Source: Owenia fusiformis (lineage: Eukaryota > Annelida > Polychaeta > Sabellida > Oweniidae). From it: a stretch of DNA of 64,000 bases. The position numbers and the translations under genes were made by a program. Location: positions 30,622,828 through 30,686,827 of the forward strand of contig CAIIXF020000010.1 of the NCBI GenBank assembly GCA_903813345.2, read 5' to 3'. A model generated the notes under the pieces. The model had not been told where the DNA came from. It was given only the letters and a program-made list of their open reading frames with translations, and did no database searches. Shown one piece after another: positions 34,493 to 47,200 of the stretch. Positions within the stretch are counted from its first letter, which is position 1. Every line of letters starts with the position of its first letter.

Positions 34493-36723
34493 ACATATCG
34501 TCGCATGAGAATAACTTTGTACTATCTCACATTTTTACGGAACTGAGAAATCAAGGTTTGAAAGTTTAGAGATCTGTATCTTACTCAGTATTGCTATGTG
34601 AAACTTGATTTTTTGTATGTCACCTGGTCTCACCCTAGAGATATCTTATATGAAATATCATACCTTGAAACAATTTACAAGATCCTTTTTTAAAACTATG
34701 GAAATGGAGTTGATACAATTTCCCACCGGAATAACAGCTTATTTCTAATTTCAAATTGTCATATCTGATATCAACTGTTTCAACCAATCAGCTCTCTAAG
34801 AATTGGTCATGTGACTTGCAAAACTTGGAGTTTCTTATATTAAAACAAAGTATGCCAATATGCATGTTATTGTATCTAGAATGAAAAATAATGTTTTGCT
34901 TTGTAAAAAAATCTTCAAAAACCAAAGAATATTATTTAATAAAATAAAGAAAATTCAATTTATAAAACTTTAAAATCAATTTCTCAAATAAGTACAATTA
35001 TTTCTTAATTTTGGAATCTCAGGACACCCTTCAAAAAGAATTTATTGCCTTTGAAACTAAGGCAGAAGTACAATGCATTGAAACCAATGATGCCAATACG
35101 GTCCCCCACATATTTCCCTTGGTATAAACCCTGTAGCCTAAACCTCCCAGCACATTACAATGTAGCCCCTAAGGGCCGGTCCGCTGGTCATTATCAGGTT
35201 ATTTTTGATACAGACCAGTTGATTTTTTCACTGGGTATAGGAGAATAACATTGCAACTGGTCCGTAATTCCATTTTGACCAGCAGGTGTCAGATCCTTAG
35301 GGCCTAAGACATAACCAATCTTTATTACATGCACATGGAAGAAGTTTGAAAATAGAAAAATAATTTCTAATTAATTTTAGATTAATGAAAGTGATGAAAC
35401 CTCGATTTAGGTAATCACATTTTGTTCATTGGGATGCAGCTATCATTATCCATTCATTTTCTGTTGTTTGCTACTCTGTGGAGTACAATTGGGAATTGAA
35501 GCAATTGTAGAAGTGGAGACTAAGAGTGGCTCTTTGTAAAGAAATTGAACCAATTTGTTACTTTTCCAAAATAAAATGTAGATGATCTAAAAACAATGAT
35601 CCCAAAAATGCAAAAGAAAGGACAAATCTGAAAAACATACTAGTAATAAAATAACTAATAAAAAGATCCCAGATGTTCAGTGAAAAGCGCAAAGTAAATC
35701 ATAGATGAAGAGAAAATAAAATAAGTGTTTTAAGGGACTATACTAACATAAAGATAACTCCTTATTGATATAGTGTATGGTCAGTAAAAGTTAAAGCTAG
35801 TTTAAATAGATTTAGCTTTTTTCCACAAACTATAAAACATCATTTTGAAAGAGATTTCAATAGTATACAGACAGTGATTGCCTTTGAGCAATGTATTGCA
35901 AAATATGACAGTTACTATTTGTTTTGATTACTATATCAAGTATATAACCTATTATTATGTACTCTATTTGAAGAAACAAATAAGTAGTCTTTCATTTTCA
36001 ACATTTAATGATGACAGCTTCGTATATGCATTTCTATTGCATTTGGCCATTCAAACCCCTATAAGACCTGGTAGCAGGGAAGACAAAGGGTATACTTTTG
36101 ACTGCTCACATGATCTAATTAACTGGTCATTTGTACTTTTCATCTTCCATGGTAGCAAGGATTTAGGTTTTCGAGGAAATTAGTAATTCTATTTCATATC
36201 ATGTGGCCATGAATAATCCAATGAGCATCCATAATACAAAGAGTAATTGAGGGCATATAATTTGAATATGCATGGGATTACACAATCATACTGTATCATT
36301 TTAATTTTTTTGATCTACTTGTAATAGTTCTAAAACTAAAACATGAAAGGCCAGGCATGCAAACTGGCATGGTATTGTGTTACAAAACATTATTTCATTC
36401 TAGATACAATAACATGCATATTGGCATACTTCGTTTTAATATAAGATTGTTATAACTCCAAGTTTTGCAAGTCACATGACCAATTCTTAGAGAGTTGATT
36501 GGTTGAGAAAGTTGATATCAGATATGACAATTTGAAATTAGAAATAAGCTGTTTGTCTGGAGATGGTACAATTTCACACTGAATTCTAGCTTAATGAGAG
36601 GGAATTGAGATGGGGCATGTATCTGAGATGAAAGCCTGTGTTTCAAATAGTAAAATTCCATGTCTATCTCAATTTTTTGGAAAATGGCAGTTAGTACAAA
36701 GTTATTCTCACGCGACGATATGT
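34493..36723. mobile_element. Large foldback element, about 2.2 kb
   Basis: acatatcgtcgcatgagaat at the left is mirrored by attctcacgcgacgatatgt at the right. Pairing continues over roughly 340-410 bp per arm (tctaatttcaaattgtcata, gaattggtcatgtgacttgc, atgccaatatgcatgttatt, tgtatctagaatgaaa against complements), with the inner ends near 34905 and 36385. The roughly 1.5-kb centre has no convincing frame, so it looks non-autonomous. Confidence 0.8.
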
Positions 36724-36938
36724 CTCTTCACTTGAACATCCTAAATCTGTGACCAATATAAAATAATAGTCAAAATAAATTGACACTCAAGGCTCAAAAT
36801 GTCACAAAATTAAATCGATTTCTTCCGAAAATTCTTCTTCAAACTTTAAATTATTCTGAACAGTATGTTACAATTATAATATGTATATCTATTCACATTT
36901 CCAGTCCAACGCTTGATTCAAAACAAAATAAACAATTA

Positions 36939-37013
36939 GGTACAAGTTGTCTTGGGTACGAGTTGTCTTGGGTACGAGTTGTCTTGGGTACGAGTTGTCT
37001 TGGGTACGAGTTG
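36939..37013 (-). repeat. 16-bp minisatellite, inverted copy array
   Basis: Tandem units of GTTGTCTTGGGTACGA, the reverse complement of the array at 28003-28082, with about four and a half copies. Confidence 0.9.
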
Positions 37014-37160
37014 ACCAGTTACCCGCTCATTGTTGACTCATTCGTGTCCATTTTGAAATCTATGATGTCCCCGAATGGATTACGCCAAATGTTCACAAAT
37101 TTTAAACAAGCAAAACTCTTTAAAGGCGCTTTCTCTCGAGAGTCACTTCCTCATTTCAGA

Positions 37161-37917
37161 ATTGTTTCGTTTAAAAAGGATGGGTATCGATATGGCGAAC
37201 TGAATTGAACACATGTTTATCTTAAACCAGTCATCAAAAATTTCTTAAAATTTCACACATCGTCAACCTAATGATCATCTTTTTAATAGTAGCTGTTTAA
37301 TCCGAAAATGAAATATATATACTTTTCTCTATATTGTTTTAGAAAAACACCAGCCACACTTCTTTTGTTCTTAGTATTATATGTTCGGAATGAAACGAGA
37401 CATCTATCCGAACCTCATTGGATCCAAACGACATATACACAACGTGTTTAGGTCTCTCAATATTGTAATTGTATAAAGGAAAGTTTGGTTGATTTAAAAA
37501 AATTAGTGAAATAAAAGGTTTACTTTAATTCTCATCTATTTTTGGGGTTTTTGTTTCAATTTTTTGAATACTTTTTGTTAAATCAACTAACTTTTCCTTT
37601 GTATAACTATAATATTGAGAGGTCTAAGAAAATGTATATGCCATTTTGTTCCAACAAAGTTCGGAAATATATTTTATTTCATTCTCAAGAATTGGTAGAA
37701 AGGAATAAAAAACAATTTTACTAAAAATCAAAAAATGTTAACAAAAACAGTTTTAAAAATATATTTAAATAATCTTCGCATTAAATTGTTGTCAATGAGT
37801 GACCATTACATAAATGACCGTGTTTTTTACAGAATGTTTTCAATAATTGGTTTAAGAGAAAAATAATGTTGAATTCAGTTCGCCATATCGATACCAATCC
37901 TTTGACAAACAATACAT
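37161..37917. mobile_element. Nested foldback element
   Basis: Outer arms: gggtatcgatatggcgaact (about 37180) against agttcgccatatcgatacc (about 37877). Inner arms: ctctcaatattgtaattgta (37453) against tataatattgagagg (about 37608). It is about 750 bp and non-coding. Confidence 0.7.
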
Positions 37918-37972
37918 TATAATCGGAATATTTCAGTCTATAACCTACTGTACTCCCACTAATACAGGGTGT

Positions 37973-38580
37973 TCCGAAAGTAACAGGACTGGTGCTGGCA
38001 TTTTGTCAATTCTGCACCGAGTGTCTTAAGATTTTCACAAATTGGACTGTGAAGTATTGCAACTAAAATTCTAAAGTTCCAGGAAAAATGGTAAAATGCG
38101 GGTAGAGTTATGGTTATTATAGTAACATGACACCACATTACCCGGGACAACTTTTCCGTGAAAATGTGATATCTAACATTTTTGTATTACTGAAGAAAGT
38201 ATCTAATTCACCTATCACAATACAACATTTCTCGTGTGTTTTATTTGTTGCTTTGTTTTAATGGTATTGCTATACAACTCAGATTCAAGTATGATTTCAT
38301 GATACTAATATTTATTCAATTTCCCAGACTTTCACTATGTCTAACAGTCTGCACAATTCACGGATGAGTTTTTGAAAAGACCAAAAGACCCAGTCATCCA
38401 CCTTGATAACATGCCTCCCCCAAGTCAGCATTAAAGACCACTGCAGCTATAAAGGAGCTTGGTCTTGAGGTCTAAGACCATTGCACCATACTCTTCTGAT
38501 CATGCAATACTTATTTTTTACTTTTATGGAGAATGGAATGCTAATCATATATTCGGCAATATGCTTTGCTCCGAATCCAC
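37973..38580 (+). pseudogene. Degraded mariner element
   Basis: A Tc1/mariner-like terminus (cagggtgttccgaaagtaac) lies at 37973. Downstream, between 38380 and 38530, shifting frames give VIHLDNMPPPSQ, then TTAAIKELGLEV, then APYSSDHAILIFYF. These line up with the mariner block HxDNAxxH...HPPYSPDLAPSDxxLF (second and third catalytic Asp region). Frameshifts separate each block and no matching right terminus is found. Confidence 0.65.
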
Positions 38581-38597
38581 AATTTCCGACTGGTTGC

Positions 38598-38735
38598 AGT
38601 GGCGGATCCAAAAATTAACAAGGGGTAGGACCAAATTTTGAATCTGGAAAACAATAATTTTGGGCCCCTAAAACCACAAGGTTTGGCCCAAATTTTGGAA
38701 AATTAAGGCCCATTTCTGATAAAATGGCCCAAAAA
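38598..38735. repeat. CAGTGGCGGATCC-ended repeat fragment
   Basis: Starts cagtggcggatccaaaaatt and shares ttttgggcccctaaaacc and gcccaaattttg words with 15105-15300 (same family, opposite orientation at the terminus). Confidence 0.6.
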
Positions 38736-38882
38736 GGTCTAAAAAAGGTCTAATGCATTATTATCAGTATATTTCAGTCAAAAATAACTTATTCAATATT
38801 CACATTTTTTGTTTATGACAAACGACGCTGATTTATGTAAAATAATTTAAAATTATAATATATCTAAAATCGCATTTACTTA

Positions 38883-40103
38883 CAGGGTGTGGCAAAAAAA
38901 TTTGCAACATTTTTAGAAGGCTAGAAAAGTATTGTAGTATAGCCGGGTTGCCAAATAATACGGTGGATATGAATGTACATTGATTGAAGTAGTATGGTAA
39001 ACAATCGTACTTAAATTGCAAGAAATATTTCTGGGCTCTAAATGTAAACAAAGGTGAGTCAAGGAAACAAATGTAGCGCGATGTTTAAATATCCATTATG
39101 ATTTCCTGCAAACGCTACAATATCATGACATTGTGGTTTTGACATATTTTTTTACAGAAACTTAAGAATATGCATATGTTACCAATCAAATACTTATACT
39201 AATACTGACTTCAATTTTTCTGTTAGATGTTTGAATATTAATGCTAAATTGTTCACGTGTCCGAAATTTACCATTTTTCCTAGAAAATGATTTTATGTGA
39301 TCAACAAGACATTCATTATGTTTAATAAATCTCCTACAATCTAGGATAACTGTTTAACCAATGTCTTGTACAGTTTTTTTCTGTATCTAGTCACTATGGT
39401 ATTATGTTTTACTGTATTAATTATTTATTAAACAAATGTTCTATGCATCCGCCTTTCACCTTCACAATCACACGGAGACGAGGACCGAAATGGTCAATGG
39501 CGCGATCCAGCAATTCTTGTGGTAGTTCTTTCCACTTATCTTGCATAACTTGTTTTAGTTGGTCAATAGTTTGTGGGATATAACCATTTAATACAAAACA
39601 TGTGTAATAGTCACAGGGGTTGGAATCTGGTGTATCGGGTGGCCATTCCTCAGGACTAATATTCTTCAAAAAGAACATCAAGAATGAGGGCTCTTTTAGC
39701 CCAAGGTGATTAAGTATTACCTATTCCAGCAGGATAGTGCTCCAGGCCATACTGCAAAAGCCACTTTGGAATAATTGGAGGAGAATACCCCTTGATTCAT
39801 TTGTACTGATGAATAACACTTAACAAAGATTGTGGCAGATTTAGTGAACATACTAAATGTGCTATTGATGATCACATAAAATCATAGAAAATAACATTTT
39901 CTAGGTAAATCTCGGACACGATGTACAATTTAGCATCAATATTCAAACATCTGACAAAAAATTTGAAGTCAGTATTAGCTTAAGTATTTGGATGGTAAAA
40001 TATCCATATCCTTAAGTTTCTTTAAAATTTTTTATGTCAATACCATAATGTTATGATACTTTTCTAGCCTTCTTAAAAAGATGCAATTTTTTGGCACACC
40101 CTG
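38883..40103. mobile_element. Rearranged Tc1/mariner element with long inverted arms
   Basis: The left end cagggtgtggcaaaaaaatt and tagaaggctagaaaag are mirrored by cttttctagccttctt and ttttttggcacaccctg at the right. Deeper arm sequence also pairs (about 39206-39310 against 39865-39990). Left TA is at 38881-38882. Two transposase pieces face away from each other: on the minus strand 39681-39421 carries EEWPPDTPDSNPCDYY to VKVKGGCIEHLF (C-terminal part), and on the plus strand about 39717-39800 carries FQQDSAPGHTAKATLE (upstream catalytic part). In an intact transposase these run in one direction, so the element has an internal inversion and is dead. Confidence 0.75.
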
Positions 40104-40442
40104 TTGTAAAGATATAAACGAACAAACATATTCTATTTGGATATGTTTTCATACACTAATAGTAACTCGTAATTGTGTCGACATATTCTAAACGCCAATA
40201 ATGAAGTTGTGGCACAGTCAGGGTAGTGATTGTATTCAGGGATTGTAAGCGCCAATAACAATGTTGCTTCGCAGTTAGGGTAATATGAATCAACAGATTC
40301 TGAACCCCAATACTAAAGTTGTGGAACAGTCAGGCTAGTAACTATATTCACAGAATTAAACACCAATAGCGAAATATAGGCATAGTCGAGGAAGTATTGG
40401 AATCTACATATTTTGAACGCCAATATTGCAGTGGAGGCACAG

Positions 40443-41220
40443 CTAGTAATTGTATTCACAGATTGTAAACGCCAATAACGTAGGGGTGTTACAGTCAACC
40501 ATAAACCACTTTCCCGTTGGCCGTTTCATGGTAACGCAATTCACTGCAATGTTAGAAGTAGGCTGCCCACTTTGCCAATTAGTCCAGGTTGGTTGGGCTC
40601 CTGTGTTAAACCAGACATATTGCATATCCGTATCGATGTCGTTAAGACCAATGTTCCACCAAGGAGCTGCAAAAAGCAGTGTATAAATAACATGCAAAAA
40701 TGAAAATACAATAATTCAATTTTAATAGTTCTATGGAATGCCTAAGTTAGTAATGGGGTACAACTCCTGAGAAATTGTTATCAGGTTCAACATCCGAGAA
40801 TTTTGATGCAATGGTTAAACTAGTTTTGGGGCATAATGCCTAGTAAGTAATTGGATGTAATACTTAATAAGTTTGTAATGATTGCCTTAGAAATTCGATG
40901 CAATAATATTATATAGCTTGTAATTGAGTACAATATCCAAGAATTTTGATGCAATTCTTTAGTTTGTAATGGTGTACATATCATTGTAATCGGATACAAC
41001 GCTTAAATTGAATAACGGGGTACAATACCTGAGACAAAGAATGGATGTGCCCTTATCTTGTTGTATTCGTCTTCATTTTCAAATGACAACATACTCATTG
41101 GTGGAGACTCCGACTGACATGCACTAAGCGCAGATGTTATATTTCGAAAAGTTGTTTCAAACAAATAGCAGGAACCAGCCACACCGACGTCTATATATCC
41201 CAAAGATTTACAATCTGCGG
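40443..41220 (-). other. C-type lectin domain (two exons of the sushi-lectin gene)
   Basis: About 138 residues. It begins ADCKSLGYIDVG, then CYLFETTF (first domain Cys), a WIGL-like core (WWNIGLND), WTNWQSGQPTSN and the closing VDCN...FTICEYNY. Where sugar-binding lectins carry EPN or QPD this one has QPT, and the usual WND calcium-site motif is replaced by WFMVDC. Calcium-dependent sugar binding is therefore doubtful, though the fold should be intact. An intron of about 360 bp splits the domain after FFVSG. Confidence 0.85.
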
Positions 41221-44200
41221 CTATATAAACAAAGTAATGATAACTACCTATTATTGAGATAAATATCGCACTAGTTGATCTTATCATATAATAGTCCATG
41301 GTATGAAATCTCTAGGACGTCTAGTAAAGGAGCTGGTAGCACACTATAGAGCAGCGATATTTGACCTAACATTAACATACCTACATGTGTTTCCTAATAA
41401 TTTTTATTATAACCGTTTAATATACTTCCGACTTTTAGGCTGAATTATCCCTTCCATAAACAGAGGTCAAAAAATTACCAAAAAATAAAATCCCAATTTT
41501 TCACAATTTGGAGTACACAATGCAACAGAAAATAATACAAAATGATTTTAAATATATGATTTGGTTTCTAAGCTCTAAGTTTGAGGTTATTTTTCTTATC
41601 AATACCCCAAAATTATGTAATCAGTGTATCGACGTGTTGTACTGTTTTTCAGGTATGTATACGATAAATGCTACAAATGAATCAATTTTATTTTAGAATG
41701 ACAAATGCTTAAATTATGCTAGTTTTTCACAAAATGGGTCTCAATACGTTTTGAGATATGAACTTTTTTCAGCGGTAAACATTATCAATAAAGGAGGGCC
41801 TATTGCTCTTCCTTGACTAATTGGGACTACAGGACTTGGTCGAATTCATGAATAATTGAGAAAAATCGTTATCATTATCTTCCTAAATTTTGATTGTATC
41901 CAGCGGTAAGGTCAAAGAAGAAACAGCCATTAGAAAACCTTGATGATACCCACAAGTAACAATTACTAAATGTTAATGATTTTGTTAAAGCATGTTCATA
42001 TAAATAAAAAGTTATATTACATTGTTAATTATTTCTAAATTATCTAAAATTTGATTTCAAAAGATGTCTTAAATTAAATAATAGTGACAACTTGATGAAT
42101 TATCCTTGAGCTTAACCGTTTTTTAATACTTTTACAACTTTCTATTCAAAGTATCATGCAAAATGCTAGATTTTCAGAAATGAATGACTAAAATTATTCA
42201 TCATAAAAAAATTAAATTAGACATTGCACAAATGAAAAGGGTTGAGTTTTACTGGGGTTGAGTTTTACAGGGTTGAGCTGACTTGGGGTTGAGTTTTACT
42301 GGGGTTGAGTTGACTTGGGGTTGAGTTGGACTGGGTTGAGATGACTTGGGGTTGAGATGACCTGTCACCAATAAAACGACTTTGTAACCACCATAGCTAC
42401 GTAATTTATCAGATCCTTATTCCTGTCTATTTCCGCTTTCCATTGGTATGTTCAAACTACAGCGTCATTTTTGACCCCGATTTGCTCGATGTTTTTTGAC
42501 ACAATTGGTATTGTTTATCTGGAGGAGAATTCTGATTCAAAAGAGAGTTACTAAATATTCTTTGCTATGTACCTACCCGAACAAGTTGGTTTCATTCCGC
42601 TCCAATTACCATCACTTCCACAAGTTCTCAGAGAACTTCCACTTAAGACAAACCCAGGGTCACATGCAAACGCCACTGAAGAATCATATGTTGTAGATAT
42701 GCCCATCATTGATCCATTCAGAGGGGTATCTAATGAGCCACAGTCAACAACTTCAATCAAAATACATCAATGAATTGATTAACATAAAAGCAAATAATGT
42801 CAAAACGAAGGCAAGAAAAAGCGATGAAAACATAGATACAGAAGCAAATAATGAAAACAAGCGCAATACGAACAACAGGACCAAACAAATCAGTCACAAA
42901 CAAAAAAGCAATTAATCAAACCAAAACATTTGAGCAAACAATGGCAAAAACAAACTTCAAAAACGATAAAAAATACCAACGCGAAAGCAATCAATGAAAA
43001 ATCAATGACGTTTGATTTTCCTGGTACAAGTTCATTTTTGCCTCGTTAACTTTCCAATATAGTTGGTTCAGGTTGTATTTTTTCCATTTTCTTTCATACA
43101 TTTAATGTTGTGTTATTTCTAAATATGAATCATAAGGAAATCATCTGCAGATATGACTGTATGATCTCTGAATAAATCTAGTTTTAATCTTAATTCTACG
43201 CAACCTTTTTATAATATTTGTTCCAAGTACAATAAAACAAAAGAAGTACAACAATACCCTTATGAAAGCCTTATATACAATATTCCCCCATTGCAGATGA
43301 ATTAAAATAGGCATATAGACTTACTGGTGCAAATGGTTTGAGTTCCTGACCATGTGCCATCGCCCTGACATGTCCTCAAGCTACTTCCACTGAGAGTGTA
43401 CCCAGTCTGACATGTGAAGGATACAGTTGAGCCTAGCTCAGTACCAGTGCCAGTAACTGTTCGTAAATCATATCCCGTAGGAGCACTCAACGGAGGACAA
43501 CCGGCAACTGAAAATTACAAGAATCGGATTTTTAGGCCGATATTAAAATGGCAGCAGTTATATAATTTCTTTGATTGATTCTACCTCCATCTTTATTCTT
43601 AATTATTTAGGACCTACTCTGATTAATCTCATGACGCCATTAGAGCAACAGTATACCAAAAACTATTAATTCAGACTCAAACGCTCCAGACTGTGACAAA
43701 GTTTGCTTACAAAGACGTAAGACCAGAGAGAGCTTCAGACTCGAACAACAAAAGTATGATTACAAAGACGTACAAACAGGGAATGCTTTCGACATATAAA
43801 ACTACTGTGTAACATTTGTTATACCAAAAGTTCATATTTTAATAAACGCTACTTACAGACACATTGTGGCTGCTCTCCACTCCATAATCCTGATGATAAA
43901 CATGTCCTTGTTGAATTGCCAACCAGATTAAATGCCATACTTTCACACGAGAAGGTCACTTGTGAATTGTAAATAGTCCCCGATACCATCATCGAACCAT
44001 TAACAGGAGCGTTCAGTTGACCACAATCCACAACTAAACAAAATATATAGAGGTTATTAATGGGAGGTTTTTGATACAGGGTATATCTGAGGGAAATACA
44101 ATATATTAACCCGAGAGACCGTATTAACCGAGGGTTGATATATTCTATTTACCGACGGATATACCCTGTATCAAAAATCTAGCATTTGATAAATGATTTA

Positions 44201-47200
44201 TTCTATACTAAGTACACTATGATGGTTTATAGTCGAATCCGACGGCTCAGTATCAACTCTCTGAATTTGTGACGTCGTAGATCTGATGAGCGGGTGATAT
44301 TTATATCACCCACTCACTTCAGATATCAATTATATTTCTGCATGTCATTTACCTAACATTACTAAGTATGGAATGAAATATAATATTGGTATATTTGATT
44401 TTGATATTCACTTAATGTTCGGGTATTATGGATATCAACATCAATAGTTAAGAAAATGATGCAACACAATTTGATAGAAAAATGTAAGCAGAATTCTAAC
44501 ACCAGTACGAGGGGTGATCAATAAGTAATGGACGCTTTTTTACACAGATACTTTTTATAGACCAATCCCTTTGATTTTCCTACCTGTGATACATCATTCA
44601 ATTATCTATCATTTCTGAGGATTTGAAGACAAAATATAAAATACATGTTGATATATCTTTATTTCCGTGAAGGAGGTACAGGTACCCCGGGACCGACATT
44701 TACGTCACATATTCAGTTTTCAACCAGTTTGGCAAATTTCAGTTAGATTTTAACTTTTCATATGCAACATGTGTTGTGTTGTTTGAAATACTTTGCTGAC
44801 TGGTCAACACATAAACAGAAAGTATTGTGATGTCAGAGTGTTGTATGGAAGGGGTTTGCAGGTCAATTTGAGAAAGCATTGTGGAAGAAAGGGGTGGTGA
44901 GAGAAGGGAACACCCTACTCCATATGGACAATGCACCTGCCCACAGATCTCAAAATGTTCAGAAAACAATATCCCTGGACCTCAAAATTGAGCCCTTGGC
45001 CAATGCACCATATTGTCCAGATCTGCTCACGTGTGACTTATTTATTTCTATACTACTTATTTCTATAGAGAAAGGATGCCTGTTTATTGATATTGATGAA
45101 ATAAAACAACCCGTGCAACTGCATCTTGCTACCATGTCAGAGAATGGATTCAGCCTTGTCTCACAATCTTGAATTAAGAGGATGAGGAATTGTGTACATG
45201 TAGCACTTGATGGAACCTATGTAGAGGGCCCTGTGGAATGAATGTGGCATGAATACCACATAGTGATGATAAAATATTCAAAATCAACTATGGCAGAACA
45301 AAATGGGGTAATTCATGACCATAATGGTTTGTTTTGTTCAGCCTGCATTCAACTGCATTGCATGTTAAACAAGCTAAAATAGCTTCAGAATGTTTGACGT
45401 AAATGTCGGTCCCGGGGTACCCATACATCCTTCACGGAAATAAAGATATATTAAAAGATATTACATGTTTTGTTTTCAGATCTTCAGAGTTTATAAATAA
45501 TTTAATGATGTATCACTGGTAAGAAAATCGAAGGGATTGGTCTATAAAAAGCATCTGTGTAAAAAAGCGTCCATTACTTATTGATCACCCCTCGTACATT
45601 CTAAACAGAGGGTCCAGGCTCGACACCCTTTATACTCATACTTTATTGTACATCAGAATAATATCCAACATGTTCACATCTGGAGCAGTTTACTTTAAGT
45701 AAATATAAGAAAGAAAGTCGATATTGATAAGATTTGTTTCTCTTTGTACCTACCCGTGCATGTCGTAGTTGTTCCATTCCACATACTGTCACTTTGACAT
45801 GTTCTGATAGAGCTTCCAGACAATGTATAGCCAGGATTGCATTGAAACGCTACCATTGAATTGTACGCTGTAGCTGCTTCTCCAGATATTGACCCATTGT
45901 CAGGGGCAGTTAGAGGTCCGCAATCTGCAACTATTTAAACATAATAATGCTGTTAGACAAATAATTATGAGCTGCAGACAAGGTGGTCTAGACAACTTCA
46001 ATATTTTTATGTTGCGTAAGTTTAGGAAACATTTGAACAGTAGGGATCAAGTGACAAAAACATTACAATTTGACATTGATATTAGTCTTGAATAATACTA
46101 GATTGACATCTTGCACAGCCAATAATAGAGACGTGTCATGTATGGTGATTGTTAAATTGTTAAGTTTCTGGTAAAATTGAGTCACTGGTCGAAGGCCTCT
46201 CAAGCGCGTCTCACTGGCATATTGAATAATATGTAAATAAGAGATCCACTCAAAAGATACCAAGTTTGTACTTACTTGTGCATATGGTTTCTGGTTGTGA
46301 CCAAGTTGCATTGGCCTGACATGTCCTAGTGGCAGATCCACTCAGAATGTACCCAGTCTGACAAGTGAATGTCACCACTGTGTTGTAAGTATCCCCACTG
46401 CCAGTCACTGTAGCATATCCCGAAGGAGCAGTCAACTGGCCACACCCTCCGACTATAAATTCATTTGTAGTTAGGTTAGCCCTCGCACGATCGACAACAC
46501 TATCTACACCCTCTTCTCTTAGCTTGTGCCTTGGTCACATTTGCTCCGATTTGTCGGCCGGCGTCTGGGGATTAAGTGTTTTTTTATATATGTTCAATTT
46601 TGAACAAAATACTCAATCGGCCGGGCACCGTAGTAAAAATCGGAGCAAATGTGACCAAGACAATACAAAGAAACGGCCAACATCTAGTCTTAGGTGTCAA
46701 ATTGTAGTCTTAAAGTCGAAAAAATGTCAAGGGGTCAAAGTGAAAGCTATATGAGTAAGTAAAAGTTGACGCTACGTTTATATGGTATCCTTATCGCAAC
46801 GTTATTGCAAATACAGAAGTATAACACAAGCCAATATATTAAACATTCAGAATCAAATAAGAAACGGAGTAATCAAATTGAATCTAAATTACTCACATAC
46901 ACATATCGGTTGTTCTCCACTCCATATTCCCGATGATAAACATGTCCTTGTTGAATTACCAATCAGACTGAACCCAGTTTCACACGCAAATGACGCTACT
47001 GAATTGTAATCAGTTCCAGATATAGTCAGCGTGCCATTGACAATAATGGGCGGCGAACCACAATCCACCACTAAAAAAACAATAGCCAAATCCGGCAAAT
47101 TACAATCTGATTTATCAGAGTTTCTCCAATCCAAACTCGTAAAGGGTAGTAAATACTTTTGATCTCACTATTTGACAATGGGCAAATTAGTATTACATTG

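Noticed and set aside
36780-37208. 142-aa open frame on the plus strand
   Set aside because: It crosses the inverted copy of the 16-bp minisatellite and the edge of a foldback, with no family resemblance.
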